Shown piece after piece: positions 1 to 9,328 of a stretch of 64,000 bases of DNA. Numbering within the stretch: the stretch's first letter is position 1; each line of letters begins with the position of its first letter. The stretch lies in assembly GCF_900299525.1 (NCBI RefSeq), contig NZ_OMKA01000003.1, positions 434,001 to 498,000 of the forward strand, given 5' to 3'. Both the position numbers and the translations under genes were made by a program. The notes under the pieces were generated by a model. It was given only the letters and a program-made list of their open reading frames with translations, was not told the origin of the DNA and made no database searches. This stretch comes from Aquimarina sp. Aq78. Its GTDB lineage: Bacteria > Bacteroidota > Bacteroidia > Flavobacteriales > Flavobacteriaceae.

Positions 1-989
1 TCAGAACCGGTATGATCGAACCATTCTAAACCTTTATATTTAACTCCTGTCCATTGTCCCATTGCAGCCTCGGTGATTTGACCATTATTTAAATAGGCCT
101 GTTGATTCATTTTTGTTATTATGCCTTTATTTTCTGAAGCTGGAGTATTTAGGTAAATAGCCCATTTACATAAATCATGTACAGTAGTAAATAAATTGGT
201 AGCCCCTACAGTAGAGAAGCTAAGTTTACTTTTTTTAATGATATTTTCTTTATTCTTGTAAGAGTACGCCCTGTTCTTTACTATTTTTTCATAATCATCA
301 TAGAATTGTGAATTGCTCATTTCTAATGGAACAAAAATGTTATCTTTTGTATATTCAGCAAAAGATTGACCCGATACACGTGCTACAACTTCTGCTAATA
401 AAGTAAATCCTGTATTTGAATATGATAGTTTGGTTCCAGGGTCAAAGTTTAAAGAAGTCTGTTTAGATACTAAATCCAAAATATCCTGATTAAGAATAAC
501 ATCATCATTTTTCCATCCTGCTAAATACAGGAGTCGCCATTGATCTCTTATACCACTTGTATGACTAGCAAGATGTCGTAAAGTAATTTTTTTACCAAAA
601 TTTGGAACTTCTGGTATGTATGTTCTTATATCATCATCTAGTGACAATTTTCCTTCTTTTTCAAGAAGCAAAATGGCATAAGCGGTAAATTGTTTTGATA
701 ATGAAGCTGCATGAAATATAGTGTTAGTCGTATTTGGAATGTTATATTCTAAATTGGCACTTCCGTATGCATTACTAAAAACAACTTTTCCGTTTTTAAT
801 AACTGCAATTGCTGCACCACCAGAATTTACTGAATTCCATTCTTTAAATAATGAGTTAGCTTGCTCGACTTTAGTTAATTTACTAGTTGTAGCATGATTT
901 TTATTGGTCTGAGCGTGAATTGAACTAAATAGGAAAATAAATAAGCTACATGTATAAAGAGTCGATAATCTTTGTGGATTTCGTTTCAT
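1..989 (-). CDS. Serine hydrolase (beta-lactamase family), partial at window edge
   Basis: The gene starts with ATG at 989 and stays open to the left edge, giving about 329 residues; the C-terminus lies outside. An N-terminal signal peptide ends near IHAQ. The catalytic Ser-x-x-Lys motif is SLSK in a segment reading AASLSKQFTAYAILLLE, and the second motif is YSN in LSYSNTGFTLLAE. This is the class C beta-lactamase/penicillin-binding-protein fold (Pfam Beta-lactamase), usually a D-amino-acid peptidase or esterase rather than a true resistance enzyme. It lies upstream of nothing visible and beside a second member of the family at 1217-2641. Substrate cannot be read from sequence. Confidence 0.88.
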   Translation of the reverse strand, partial: MKRNPQRLSTLYTCSLFIFLFSSIHAQTNKNHATTSKLTKVEQANSLFKEWNSVNSGGAAIAVIKNGKVVFSNAYGSANLEYNIPNTTNTIFHAASLSKQFTAYAILLLEKEGKLSLDDDIRTYIPEVPNFGKKITLRHLASHTSGIRDQWRLLYLAGWKNDDVILNQDILDLVSKQTSLNFDPGTKLSYSNTGFTLLAEVVARVSGQSFAEYTKDNIFVPLEMSNSQFYDDYEKIVKNRAYSYKNKENIIKKSKLSFSTVGATNLFTTVHDLCKWAIYLNTPASENKGIITKMNQQAYLNNGQITEAAMGQWTGVKYKGLEWFDHTGS

Positions 990-1216
990 TTCTTTTTGAT
1001 TTAACCTACTATTTTTGGGTAGTCTTTATTTGTATTACCCATTTTTTTCAAAAAGGTTACATAAAAACTTAAGAATGTCCTTTGGTTTTTGCTTTTAGCA
1101 GCTTTCAAAAAATACAATACCCATACATTTTTTAGAGAAGTATTTCTGTGAATTAGTGAAAGAAACTTCATCAAAATACCAGTATCATACTTCTTGATTT
1201 TGGATATACAGCACTA

Positions 1217-2641
1217 TTATTGGTTTCGCTTCCCATTTGACACTAAAGCAGTTCTGGATCCAACGGCAAGGCTCTCTATTTTTTTATCCTCATTTATGGT
1301 AAAATCAATCCACCAATCAGGATCGGATTCAAAAATAAATTTGTGTTCGCTAATTGGCACAATAACAAACTTTCTCCCCTGGTCTCGCTGCGAATTAAGC
1401 TGTCCGTTTTCTAATGTGATATTACGAATGGTTCCATCTTCATGAGTATAAACCCCTGTAAACTTCTTTAACACACTCTCATCAAAGGACTTAACCTGTT
1501 CTAGATTAGGTAGAATTCCTAAAACATCTGAAGCTAATTGTACGGCGAGTGCTCCCGGAGAACTTCTATTTAGGTTTGATAACACAATAATTTGTAAGTC
1601 CTCTTCAAGAACCCATAACGAGTAACATTCGGTGCCGTGCACGTTTCCTCCATGCTCTACTGTAGTGTACTTCCCCAAAGTTGTGGTCCACCAACCTAAT
1701 CCATATTTAGTTTTTCTGCCATCATGCAGGCTTTGAGAAGTGAAAGCGATCTGTTTTTGTTGCTCACTGATTAATGTGTTGTTTTTTAAAGCATCGTACC
1801 AAATGGTTATATCATCGATAGTAGAAATGATGCCGCCATCTGCAAGTGTTCCTGGTTTTACAGCCTTTGCATGAACAATTTTATGAGGTTCTTCCTCGGC
1901 TACTTCGTATCCCTTAGACAATTGCGGAACGACTTCATAAAAATCATAGAAGCTTGACTGTTTCATATCTAACACATCAAAAATATGCTCTTGCATATAT
2001 GCTCTAAACTCCTGTTTGGAAACGTTTTCAACAATTTTGCCTAATAAAACATATCCTGAGTTTGAATATTTCCAGGCAGTTCCGGGTTTAAAATCAAGTG
2101 AAATAGTATTGATCACATTTACAATAGTGTCCATAGTTACCCGATCTGTACCATGATGATCATAAGAAGGTTCTACTTCTGTGTATTCTGGAATTCCTGC
2201 AGTATGCCCTAATAATTGACGAATAGTAATTTTGTTATCATATGATTGTTTATACTCAGGAATATACTCTCTAATATCATTATCAAGAGATAGTTTCCCT
2301 TGTTCTTCTAACATCAAAATACAAACGGCAGTAAATTGCTTTGTAATAGAGGCGATACGGAATTTCATATCGATTTGAGCCTCTACCTGATGTTCTATAT
2401 TTATATTTCCAAATGCTTTTTTGAGTAATGTTTTTCCGCCTTTACGAATTAAAACAACCGCTCCTGCTCCATCGGGTGGATAATGAAGATTAATTTTCTC
2501 CTCTAATAACTGGTTTAATGCAGCTTTTTCTTTTGTTTTAGGAACATCGGGTTTTCTATCGGTTGCACATGCTGTAAAAAACAAAATTGATACTAATACA
2601 ATACTAAGGAGTACAAAAAAATTTGATCGAAACAGGTTCAT
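1217..2641 (-). CDS. Lipoprotein serine hydrolase, beta-lactamase family
   Basis: This 474-residue protein begins with a lipoprotein signal (lipobox FTAC, Cys25), so it is probably anchored in the cell envelope. Catalytic Ser98-Ile-Thr-Lys101 (SITK) and Tyr192-Ser-Asn (YSN) match class C beta-lactamase-like hydrolases, and an HGG motif in VEHGGNVHG occupies the third-motif position. Residues after about 380 resemble the small beta-barrel domain often found behind these hydrolases. It is separated from the partial paralogue at 1-989 by about 230 bp, and both read on the minus strand. The likely role is peptide or ester hydrolysis in the periplasm; the substrate is unknown. Confidence 0.9.
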   Translation of the reverse strand: MNLFRSNFFVLLSIVLVSILFFTACATDRKPDVPKTKEKAALNQLLEEKINLHYPPDGAGAVVLIRKGGKTLLKKAFGNINIEHQVEAQIDMKFRIASITKQFTAVCILMLEEQGKLSLDNDIREYIPEYKQSYDNKITIRQLLGHTAGIPEYTEVEPSYDHHGTDRVTMDTIVNVINTISLDFKPGTAWKYSNSGYVLLGKIVENVSKQEFRAYMQEHIFDVLDMKQSSFYDFYEVVPQLSKGYEVAEEEPHKIVHAKAVKPGTLADGGIISTIDDITIWYDALKNNTLISEQQKQIAFTSQSLHDGRKTKYGLGWWTTTLGKYTTVEHGGNVHGTECYSLWVLEEDLQIIVLSNLNRSSPGALAVQLASDVLGILPNLEQVKSFDESVLKKFTGVYTHEDGTIRNITLENGQLNSQRDQGRKFVIVPISEHKFIFESDPDWWIDFTINEDKKIESLAVGSRTALVSNGKRNQ

Positions 2642-2710
2642 ATATATATTTTGTACTTAAGACCATCGTTTTTTAGAAAGGTTACATTGTATTTTTGATT
2701 TAATTCATCA

Positions 2711-3457
2711 TTATTCCTTAGGGATTTCACCAATTAGCACTCCTTTTTCGTTATAAAAATGTAGTTTGGCGACATTTGTAGAATCTATAAATAGTTTTAT
2801 CCTTTCATTCCCCATAACATCTTTCATTGTAAGTTGAGGAATTTCGTTATCGCTACCCAAGAATACTCTTTCTACTCCCAGATCACGATTCTTTTTCATT
2901 TTTCTTATTTCCTCAATGATTTCCTTTTTTCTATCATCTGATATATTTTGGTATTTATATTCTTCTATCAAATCAAGGTTTTTACCAAAACTACCATTAC
3001 CAGTTCTATCATAAAACGTTATTCCAGACTTAATACTGCCATGAATATTTTCTTTATGTTCTAAATTTATTACCTGATTATCGTTATATCTATCGAACGA
3101 TAAATGACCAGCTCCAAACTTTCTCCCGTCTGGCAATTGAGCACTATTAAAAACAAGTCCTCCTATTTCATCTCCTTCTTCATTAAAAAATATCATCCCG
3201 GCAAAGTGCTCTCTCTCTATCATACTAACAGGGTATTCTTTTCCATTCATCCTAGGTGCTGCAATACGTTGTTTGTTTGCTAGTGCCATAACTGTAGTTC
3301 CGTCGTCATTCACTATGTTAATTCTTTCTGCAGTAATGACATCAAATGTAGTATTCTTTATCCCAGTAAAACCAGTCAGTAACAGGACTAATAATAATGC
3401 CCAACAAGAGATGTTACTAATAATTAAAAAGCGTGTTTGTTTTTTAGAAAGATTCAT
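2711..3457 (-). CDS. Membrane-anchored protein of unknown function
   Basis: The 248-residue product has a single N-terminal membrane segment (about residues 11-31, LIISNISCWALLLVLLLTGF) and a soluble remainder expected to lie outside the membrane. The soluble part has recurring beta-rich stretches such as ERINIVNDDGTTVMALANK and IKLFIDSTNVAKLHFYNEKG. This looks like a conserved uncharacterised bacterial family in which an INIV-DG motif follows the anchor. The gene ends 69 bp upstream of the serine hydrolase at 1217-2641 on the same strand, so joint transcription is possible. No enzymatic motif was found. Confidence 0.75.
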   Translation of the reverse strand: MNLSKKQTRFLIISNISCWALLLVLLLTGFTGIKNTTFDVITAERINIVNDDGTTVMALANKQRIAAPRMNGKEYPVSMIEREHFAGMIFFNEEGDEIGGLVFNSAQLPDGRKFGAGHLSFDRYNDNQVINLEHKENIHGSIKSGITFYDRTGNGSFGKNLDLIEEYKYQNISDDRKKEIIEEIRKMKKNRDLGVERVFLGSDNEIPQLTMKDVMGNERIKLFIDSTNVAKLHFYNEKGVLIGEIPKE

Positions 3458-3887
3458 TTTATACTAGATTTTGGTTATAGTTAAAAGACATATTTCATTT
3501 TTCTTTGTTACAATAAGAACATCTCATACCTACTAAGCCAATATGTAGAAAGTGATAAAATACATGGATTAACCTATCTTTTTTCTTGTTCAGAATATTG
3601 TTGATTGTATTATTTAATTGACGTAGTAATTATAACTTGATACGCTTTTAGAAAGAAGGAGGAGGAATGTGAGTTCCATGTAATAAAGTTTACTCCAGTC
3701 GATGATTTTCTATCGAAAACTGTACTTCGACAAGACTTGTTCTAAGTTTTTCGAAGACAAGTAAATTTTAATCAAAAGCCTAATTTCGATACAATTTTTC
3801 TTCGTTTCACTATGAAAAACCACTCAACTTGACGGCTTTTGATTAAACTTATAAAAATTTAGCATTGCTAAAAACAGGGAATTCTTT
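3458..3887. other. Intergenic region with inverted repeats
   Basis: No convincing gene lies in this 430-bp stretch. It contains a 14-bp inverted repeat, TTTAATCAAAAGCC at 3767-3780 and its exact complement at 3834-3847, with a 53-bp loop. Just upstream is an imperfect CTTCGA...TCGAAG pair. The CTTCGACAAG wording resembles dispersed intergenic repeats seen in Bacteroidetes, but no second copy was noticed in this window. Confidence 0.5.
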
Positions 3888-4367
3888 TTACTTGAAACTA
3901 AATTGCTCTGATCTCATGTATAGTGTAGTAAATAGTTTTTTTAATTTGTCATCTAAATCAGGGAACATATACTTATTCTTTTTCAGGTCATAATTAAATT
4001 GATACTTGGGTAAATCAAACCCAAAATGTTCAGATGCCCAAAATGCAATTCCGTAAAACATTCCTTCAACTTGATAGTCACAATGATTTAGCTTTATTTC
4101 ATTCAGAGTTATTTTGGTTGGAGTATTAATTTTCTTTTCAATTATTGAACTTACCCAGATAAGACCTTCTTTTAAAAGTTCAATTTCAACATCTGTTAGA
4201 TGTATGGTATTAGCTTTATACTCAAAAAACAAGTTGTCGGATATTTTATCACCTTGATTACTATTTTCAACACCGGCCGAAATTTGTACCCAAATACCCC
4301 AACTTGTTTTCCGAATTCTATAAAGAGATGTAGATGATTTCTGCATATGATTAAGTGCTTGTGTCAA
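3888..4367 (-). CDS. Hypothetical protein
   Basis: The 159-residue protein is not recognised. It has no signal peptide or membrane segment. A central stretch reading KITLNEIKLNHCDYQVEG faintly recalls EF-G-domain-IV-like folds, but that is too weak for a call. The start may be Met8 (MQKSSTSLYR), 21 bp downstream of the first ATG. It stands alone between two non-coding gaps, with a 137-bp gap to the next gene upstream. Confidence 0.65.
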   Translation of the reverse strand: MTQALNHMQKSSTSLYRIRKTSWGIWVQISAGVENSNQGDKISDNLFFEYKANTIHLTDVEIELLKEGLIWVSSIIEKKINTPTKITLNEIKLNHCDYQVEGMFYGIAFWASEHFGFDLPKYQFNYDLKKNKYMFPDLDDKLKKLFTTLYMRSEQFSFK

Positions 4368-4504
4368 CTATTTATGGGTATATGTCCTAACCAGGTAAAA
4401 TGTTACTTAATCAAGTAAAGTAATTTGCATTTATTTTATGTCATTCACTATAGAAAAGATGATATTTTCAGTTTAACACAGATTCTAATCTCACTATACT
4501 GCTT

Positions 4505-4918
4505 TTAATCAAAAGTAAGTACATCAGGTTCTAAAAATTCTGTTTTTGCTTTTTCCGAATTAAAAATATCAAAACTATAATGGCTACCGATGAGTTGTTT
4601 AAAGCTGGTTTTTAATTGCGGAAACTCAACTATGAAATCTTTAAAATTATTAGAGTTTGATTGATTCATAAAATGATTCACTGCTTTGATCGCGACAATC
4701 GTTAGTGTTTTGTTGTATTTGTCTTTTGCACCTACAAATTCGACAAAATTCTGTAGCTGAGTTTGTATCTTTTTTTCAGCTTGTTCAACTCCATGATTAC
4801 TAATATTTATCCAAGCCAGTCGTAAATGTGCTTCATGACTAAAAATTTCAGGATTTAGTGTACACTGTGTAAATTGATTTTCGAATACTTTGTCTGTTAG
4901 TTCAAAATGCTTTTCCAT
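4505..4918 (-). CDS. Hypothetical cytosolic protein
   Basis: This 137-residue predicted soluble helical protein has no identified domain. A distinctive segment, FSHEAHLRLAW, holds two histidines near residue 30. It lies 57 bp downstream of the Crp/Fnr regulator at 4976-5509 on the same strand and may be the last gene of a PD40 protein - regulator - hypothetical transcription unit. No signal peptide or membrane helix is visible. Confidence 0.75.
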   Translation of the reverse strand: MEKHFELTDKVFENQFTQCTLNPEIFSHEAHLRLAWINISNHGVEQAEKKIQTQLQNFVEFVGAKDKYNKTLTIVAIKAVNHFMNQSNSNNFKDFIVEFPQLKTSFKQLIGSHYSFDIFNSEKAKTEFLEPDVLTFD

Positions 4919-4975
4919 ATTGTATCTTTTTTATATCATTTCTTGATACAAAAGAACGAATACGTATTTTTTTTC

Positions 4976-5509
4976 TCATTTACATTTGTCGATAAATTGT
5001 TTTCGTGCTCTACTTAATTGTGTTGGTGTAATACCTAAGTAGTTTGCAATGTAATAATGTGGAATTCGATTGATTAAACTGGGGTATTCTTTTAAAAAGA
5101 GTTCATACTTTTCTACAGAATTCAAATTTAAAAGAGATACTAATCTTGATTGTAATTGATTATTGAGTTTTTGGAACTCGTTTGTTATTATTTCGGTGAT
5201 ATTTTTGTCTTTATTGACCCAAGACATCACTTCTGAATAATCTGCTACAGAAATTTTACATTTTTCTAAAGCTTCAACATACATTACTACATTTGTTTTT
5301 GGTATATAACTACCAATAATCATATCATCTTCCTGATAAAAATGAGTAGTGATTTCATTACCATCATTATCATAAACAAAACCCCTCATCACTCCTTTAA
5401 TCAACATACCAATTTCTATACAAGGTTTGCCATATTGAAGAAAAAAACCGCCTTTTTCTAATGATATTGTTTTGTGCAAAGAATCGCTAATTGTTTTCTT
5501 TTGAGACAT
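4976..5509 (-). CDS. Crp/Fnr family transcriptional regulator
   Basis: The 177-residue protein has an N-terminal cyclic-nucleotide-binding-like beta barrel (about residues 10-110, with GKPCIEIGMLIKGVMRGF) and a short C-terminal helix-turn-helix reading YYIANYLGITPTQLSRARK. This domain order and length are typical of the Flavobacteriales Crp/Fnr group that often sits beside its target genes. No cysteine cluster for a 4Fe-4S centre is present, so it is not a classical oxygen-sensing Fnr. It starts 24 bp after the PD40 gene stop, which suggests one operon. The ligand and targets are unknown. Confidence 0.88.
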   Translation of the reverse strand: MSQKKTISDSLHKTISLEKGGFFLQYGKPCIEIGMLIKGVMRGFVYDNDGNEITTHFYQEDDMIIGSYIPKTNVVMYVEALEKCKISVADYSEVMSWVNKDKNITEIITNEFQKLNNQLQSRLVSLLNLNSVEKYELFLKEYPSLINRIPHYYIANYLGITPTQLSRARKQFIDKCK

Positions 5510-5533
5510 TTTGGTTTTTAATTACACACAACG

Positions 5534-6445
5534 TTACCTGCTTTTTTTTAATTCATCGATAATTTTAGTACTTACCCAGTAAATATCTTGATTACTTGTA
5601 TAGAAGAAATATTTACCATCTTTTGATACAAAAGGACAGAGTTCGTGGTTTTTTGTATTGATTTTTTCTCCCATATTGATAGATTTTGTCCAAGTACCAT
5701 CAGTATTCTTGAAACTAATATACAAATCACCTCTACCTAATCCCTTTGGTCGTCTTGCACAAAAAATAATGTAGCTTTCCTCTGGGTCAACAAAAACATC
5801 AGCTTCATAATTTGAGGTGTTAATTGAATCTCCAAGCGTAATCGCTTTCTGAAATTTTCCATTAATACTTTTAGAGGAGTATATATCAAAGTCACTCTGC
5901 TTTTTCTCAGCGGTTATTTTATTTGATGAAAAATACATTGTTCCGGTTTGTGTAAATGAAATATAGTATTCATTTCTATTGGAATTGATGTTGGGTCCGG
6001 CATTGATAGGTTCTGACCACTCGTTACCTTCTTTTTCTACATACCATATATCATGATCTTGTTTGGCTCCCATACCATCTAATGTTCTTTCTGATATAAA
6101 GTATAATCTCTTTTCGTCTGGAGAAAGGAATGGGTCATTAAATCCATATTTATCATGAGATAAAATAGTTCTAGGTTTGCTCCATTTGTTTTCTATAAGT
6201 TCTGAATATCTTATTTCGGTTCTTCCGTTTATATCTACTCCATAGAAAAATTGTGTTGCTTCGGTATTAAAAACCGAACCAAATTCTGATTCAGTATTTT
6301 TAGAAATAAGACCGGGTGCGAATATCTCTGGGTTTACAGATGGAGGTTTTTGTTCAAGATACTTAAGACGATCATCTACTTTCTGACTGCAACATATTAA
6401 AGGAGTTAATAAACACCAGAAAAAACAATTAATTAGTAAACGCAT
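5534..6445 (-). CDS. PD40 (WD40-like) beta-propeller exported protein
   Basis: The 303-residue product begins with a signal sequence ending near LICCSQ, probably exported or lipid-anchored. Repeated blade motifs such as LSPDEKRLYFISER, ISFTQTGTMYFSSNK and VSKDGKYFFYTSNQ are PD40/TolB-type beta-propeller repeats. Such proteins usually act as periplasmic binding or scaffolding modules; no catalytic domain is attached here. It lies upstream of the Crp/Fnr regulator gene by 24 bp, so the two are likely co-transcribed. The ligand cannot be inferred. Confidence 0.85.
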   Translation of the reverse strand: MRLLINCFFWCLLTPLICCSQKVDDRLKYLEQKPPSVNPEIFAPGLISKNTESEFGSVFNTEATQFFYGVDINGRTEIRYSELIENKWSKPRTILSHDKYGFNDPFLSPDEKRLYFISERTLDGMGAKQDHDIWYVEKEGNEWSEPINAGPNINSNRNEYYISFTQTGTMYFSSNKITAEKKQSDFDIYSSKSINGKFQKAITLGDSINTSNYEADVFVDPEESYIIFCARRPKGLGRGDLYISFKNTDGTWTKSINMGEKINTKNHELCPFVSKDGKYFFYTSNQDIYWVSTKIIDELKKSR

Positions 6446-6493
6446 ATGTTTTTAAGTTTTATCTATTGAAGGTAATGTTCTGTATAAGAAACA

Positions 6494-6516
6494 TAAGGTA
6501 GATAATAAGCAATACG
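6494..6516. repeat. 23-bp direct repeat, copy 1 (GH3 flank)
   Basis: This copy matches the sequence at 9284-9306 in 21 of 23 positions and in the same orientation. The shared core is TAAGGTAG(A/T)TAATAAG followed by (C/T)AATACG. The pair brackets the GH3 gene. A 13-bp part also recurs near 15269. Confidence 0.6.
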
Positions 6517-6605
6517 TTTCAGGTCGGTGCTAACCCAAATATAAATATTTTCCTCTTATCATTTTTTGACATACCTAATATTGCTTTCATTAAACCATAA
6601 AAACT

Positions 6606-9116
6606 CTATTTACCCTTACATCCAGGCCTAGCATCAATGTCTGATTCTAAGCGAATATTGCTAAGTCCAATATCTACGCCTTCTCCTGCGGTAATCATTA
6701 ATGCAGAGCTTATTTTGGTCATATCAACACCAAGGTTATCAAAACAGCTTAGACTTATTCGATATTCTTGCCAATGATCGGCAGCGATATTGATATTAAG
6801 AGTTTTATCGCAAGAAGAATTTTTATCACACATACCAATTTCGACAACTGCCTCCTTTGCTTTAAATGATTTTGCAGAGAAAGTAAGTTCCATTGCTCCA
6901 TTTGCTTGGCGAGACATATTGCTTGGTGAAGTCGTACTGATCCGCATTTGATCACGATCTGATTTAGACCATTTTATTCTTAATGCATCTTCTTGTGCCA
7001 TGTGGTCTGTCTTACTTATAATTAGCCCTCCAACAGATGTTGGAAAACTAGCAATTTGTTTGACCAAATTACCTGAGTTTAACCATAATCCCCATGGCGC
7101 AACAGGGGCACCTTTACTGAAAAACTCGCCTGTAGATACTACTTTATTATTTTCTATGCCAGAATTTTCAGAAAGTTGATTGACCGCTATATTATTATTA
7201 TAAGAAAGACCATAACCTAATTTAAATAACGGTTCACTATCTTCTGATACTACCGCACTTGCTGGCCATGAAAATGATAGACGGCCTGTAAAATCAAAAG
7301 AAGGATCTCTTTGAAATAATAAATCCGAAATCCCTCCACCTTCAGTACCAGGTAACCATGCTGCGATAAATGCATCTGACTTGTTTATTTCAGGATTACA
7401 CCATAGTGGGCGGCCTGATAGAAAAACAGATACAACAGGAATGCCTTTACTTTGAAATTCTGCCAATTTATTTACATCAAAACCATTTGGAATAAAGTCA
7501 AGGTTTTCTCTGTCGCCTTGAAACTCAGCATATGGATCTTCTCCATATACGGCAATTACAACATCAGCTTTCACGGTTGTATCTCCATTAGCTGAATAAA
7601 TTACCTTACCACCTGCTGTGTTAACTGCTTTCTTAATACCATCAAGAATAGAGTCACCATTGGGAAACTCATCATTGGTATGACCTGTTCCCTGCCAGGA
7701 CAATGTCCAACCACCACATGCCTTAGAGATATTTTCTGCTCCATCACCAATTACCAAAATTGTTTTCATAGCATCAATCGGTAAAGTACTGTTATTGTTT
7801 TTAAGCAAAACCATCGACTCTCGAACCGCCTGGCGTGCGATGGCTCTATTTTCTGGTAGCCCCAAAAGGTTTTCGTCTCCTGCATTTTTACGTGTACTCG
7901 GTGCTCCTTTGGTAAATATACCCGAAGCAATTTTCACTCTAAGTATACGACGTACTGCATCATCTAAGCGGGACATTGGAATTGTTCCACTCTTTACATG
8001 CTTCAATGTGCTCTTATACAAACCTTTCCAGCTGTCAGGGGCCATATACATATCCAGGCCTGCATTCAGCGACTGCGCACAATCTGTATTTGTACAACCA
8101 GGAACCTGGCCATGACCGTTCCAGTCACCTACCACAAAACCGTTAAAACCAAGTCGTTCCTTCAAGACATCTGTCAACAGTTCTTTCTCGCCATGGAGTT
8201 TTTTACCTTGCCAACTGGAGAAAGAAACCATCACTGTTTGAACACCTGCAGGTATAGCACTATAATAACCTGTCGCATGCACATTACGTAATTCTGTTTC
8301 ACTAACAAGGGCATCACCTTGATCAACGCCTTTTTCTGTTGCACCATCAGCGAGAAAGTGCTTAGCACTAGATATAACGCGACCATCTCCCATAAAATCG
8401 GCTTCGCCGAAACGGCCCTGCAATCCATAAACAATACGATCTGCATACGACTTTACAATCTTCGCATCTTCAGAGAATCCTTCATAACTTCTACCCCAAC
8501 GAACGTCTTGGGGTACTGCTAAAGTAGGAGCAAAGGTCCAATCATGACCAGATACAGTAAGCTCATGAGCAGTTACTGATGCAATTTGCTCCATCAAGTC
8601 AGGATTGTTCATCGCTCCGAGTCCAATATTATGTGGAAAAATTATTGCTCCAATAAGGTTAGCATGACCATGTACTGCATCTATTCCCCATATACATGGT
8701 ATCGCAACTTCAACACCTTCCACATCAATCGATGCATTGTAGTATTCATCAGCCATTGCCAACCAAGTTTTTGGATCTGCATAAGGTAATGGTCCGGGTG
8801 CCGAATTCCCACCACTTAAAACAGAGCCCAAACGATATTTTTTAACCTCTTCTGGCGTAATAGATCCATTGTCTGCCTGGATTACCTGACCTACTTTTTG
8901 CTCTAGTGTAAGTTTTGGCAATAGATCATCTATTTGTGCTTCGATCACAGGATCTAATGGTAGTGCTTTAATGCTTGGCCAATCTTCAGGATTTACAAGA
9001 TCTGCTGATTTTTCTACTTCTGCTTTAGAATTATTTTTTTGAACACAGCCCAAAACTAGAATAGACAAAAGGTATAATAAAGAAACGGGTAAGATTAAAA
9101 GTTTTTTAGTGCGCAT
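6606..9116 (-). CDS. Glycoside hydrolase family 3 beta-glucosidase, lipoprotein
   Basis: The 836-residue protein has a lipoprotein signal (VLGC, Cys24), a GH3 N-terminal TIM barrel (about 60-400) and a GH3 C-terminal domain (about 430-640). The nucleophile Asp331 sits in GFVVGDW, and the KH pair at 252-253 (AKHFLADG) is the usual substrate-binding motif. A C-terminal extension of roughly 180 residues resembles the ExoP-type galactose-binding-like domain of marine exo-1,3/1,4-beta-glucanases. It probably releases glucose from beta-glucans such as laminarin oligomers at the cell surface; substrate is inferred from family only. It is not in a visible SusCD locus and is flanked by a 23-bp repeat. 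Confidence 0.95.
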   Translation of the reverse strand: MRTKKLLILPVSLLYLLSILVLGCVQKNNSKAEVEKSADLVNPEDWPSIKALPLDPVIEAQIDDLLPKLTLEQKVGQVIQADNGSITPEEVKKYRLGSVLSGGNSAPGPLPYADPKTWLAMADEYYNASIDVEGVEVAIPCIWGIDAVHGHANLIGAIIFPHNIGLGAMNNPDLMEQIASVTAHELTVSGHDWTFAPTLAVPQDVRWGRSYEGFSEDAKIVKSYADRIVYGLQGRFGEADFMGDGRVISSAKHFLADGATEKGVDQGDALVSETELRNVHATGYYSAIPAGVQTVMVSFSSWQGKKLHGEKELLTDVLKERLGFNGFVVGDWNGHGQVPGCTNTDCAQSLNAGLDMYMAPDSWKGLYKSTLKHVKSGTIPMSRLDDAVRRILRVKIASGIFTKGAPSTRKNAGDENLLGLPENRAIARQAVRESMVLLKNNNSTLPIDAMKTILVIGDGAENISKACGGWTLSWQGTGHTNDEFPNGDSILDGIKKAVNTAGGKVIYSANGDTTVKADVVIAVYGEDPYAEFQGDRENLDFIPNGFDVNKLAEFQSKGIPVVSVFLSGRPLWCNPEINKSDAFIAAWLPGTEGGGISDLLFQRDPSFDFTGRLSFSWPASAVVSEDSEPLFKLGYGLSYNNNIAVNQLSENSGIENNKVVSTGEFFSKGAPVAPWGLWLNSGNLVKQIASFPTSVGGLIISKTDHMAQEDALRIKWSKSDRDQMRISTTSPSNMSRQANGAMELTFSAKSFKAKEAVVEIGMCDKNSSCDKTLNINIAADHWQEYRISLSCFDNLGVDMTKISSALMITAGEGVDIGLSNIRLESDIDARPGCKGK

Positions 9117-9283
9117 ATTGAAATTAATATTAGTTGTTATTACACTAAAGAAAAATTCTATCAGGTCATAGACAATATGTAAGCTACCTTTTTTATGTTT
9201 ATAAATGTTTGTAACAATTATTTTGTATTATTATCATTATCGATTTCTTATTCGTGAACACATAACATTAAGTTTAAAAAACG

Positions 9284-9306
9284 TAAGGTAGTTAATAAGT
9301 AATACG
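9284..9306. repeat. 23-bp direct repeat, copy 2 (GH3 flank)
   Basis: Second copy of the repeat at 6494-6516 (21/23 identical, same strand), placed between the GH3 gene and the DUF1801-like gene. The function is unknown. Confidence 0.6.
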
Positions 9307-9328
9307 CCTAAGATGCTATTCGGTGGTT

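Noticed and set aside
1194..1445. Plus-strand ORF of 83 residues
   Set aside because: It lies entirely opposite the serine hydrolase gene at 1217-2641, has no domain, and has shadow-like composition.
7795..8789. Several plus-strand ORFs opposite the GH3 gene
   Set aside because: They mirror the well-supported GH3 coding sequence and carry no signal peptide or domain.
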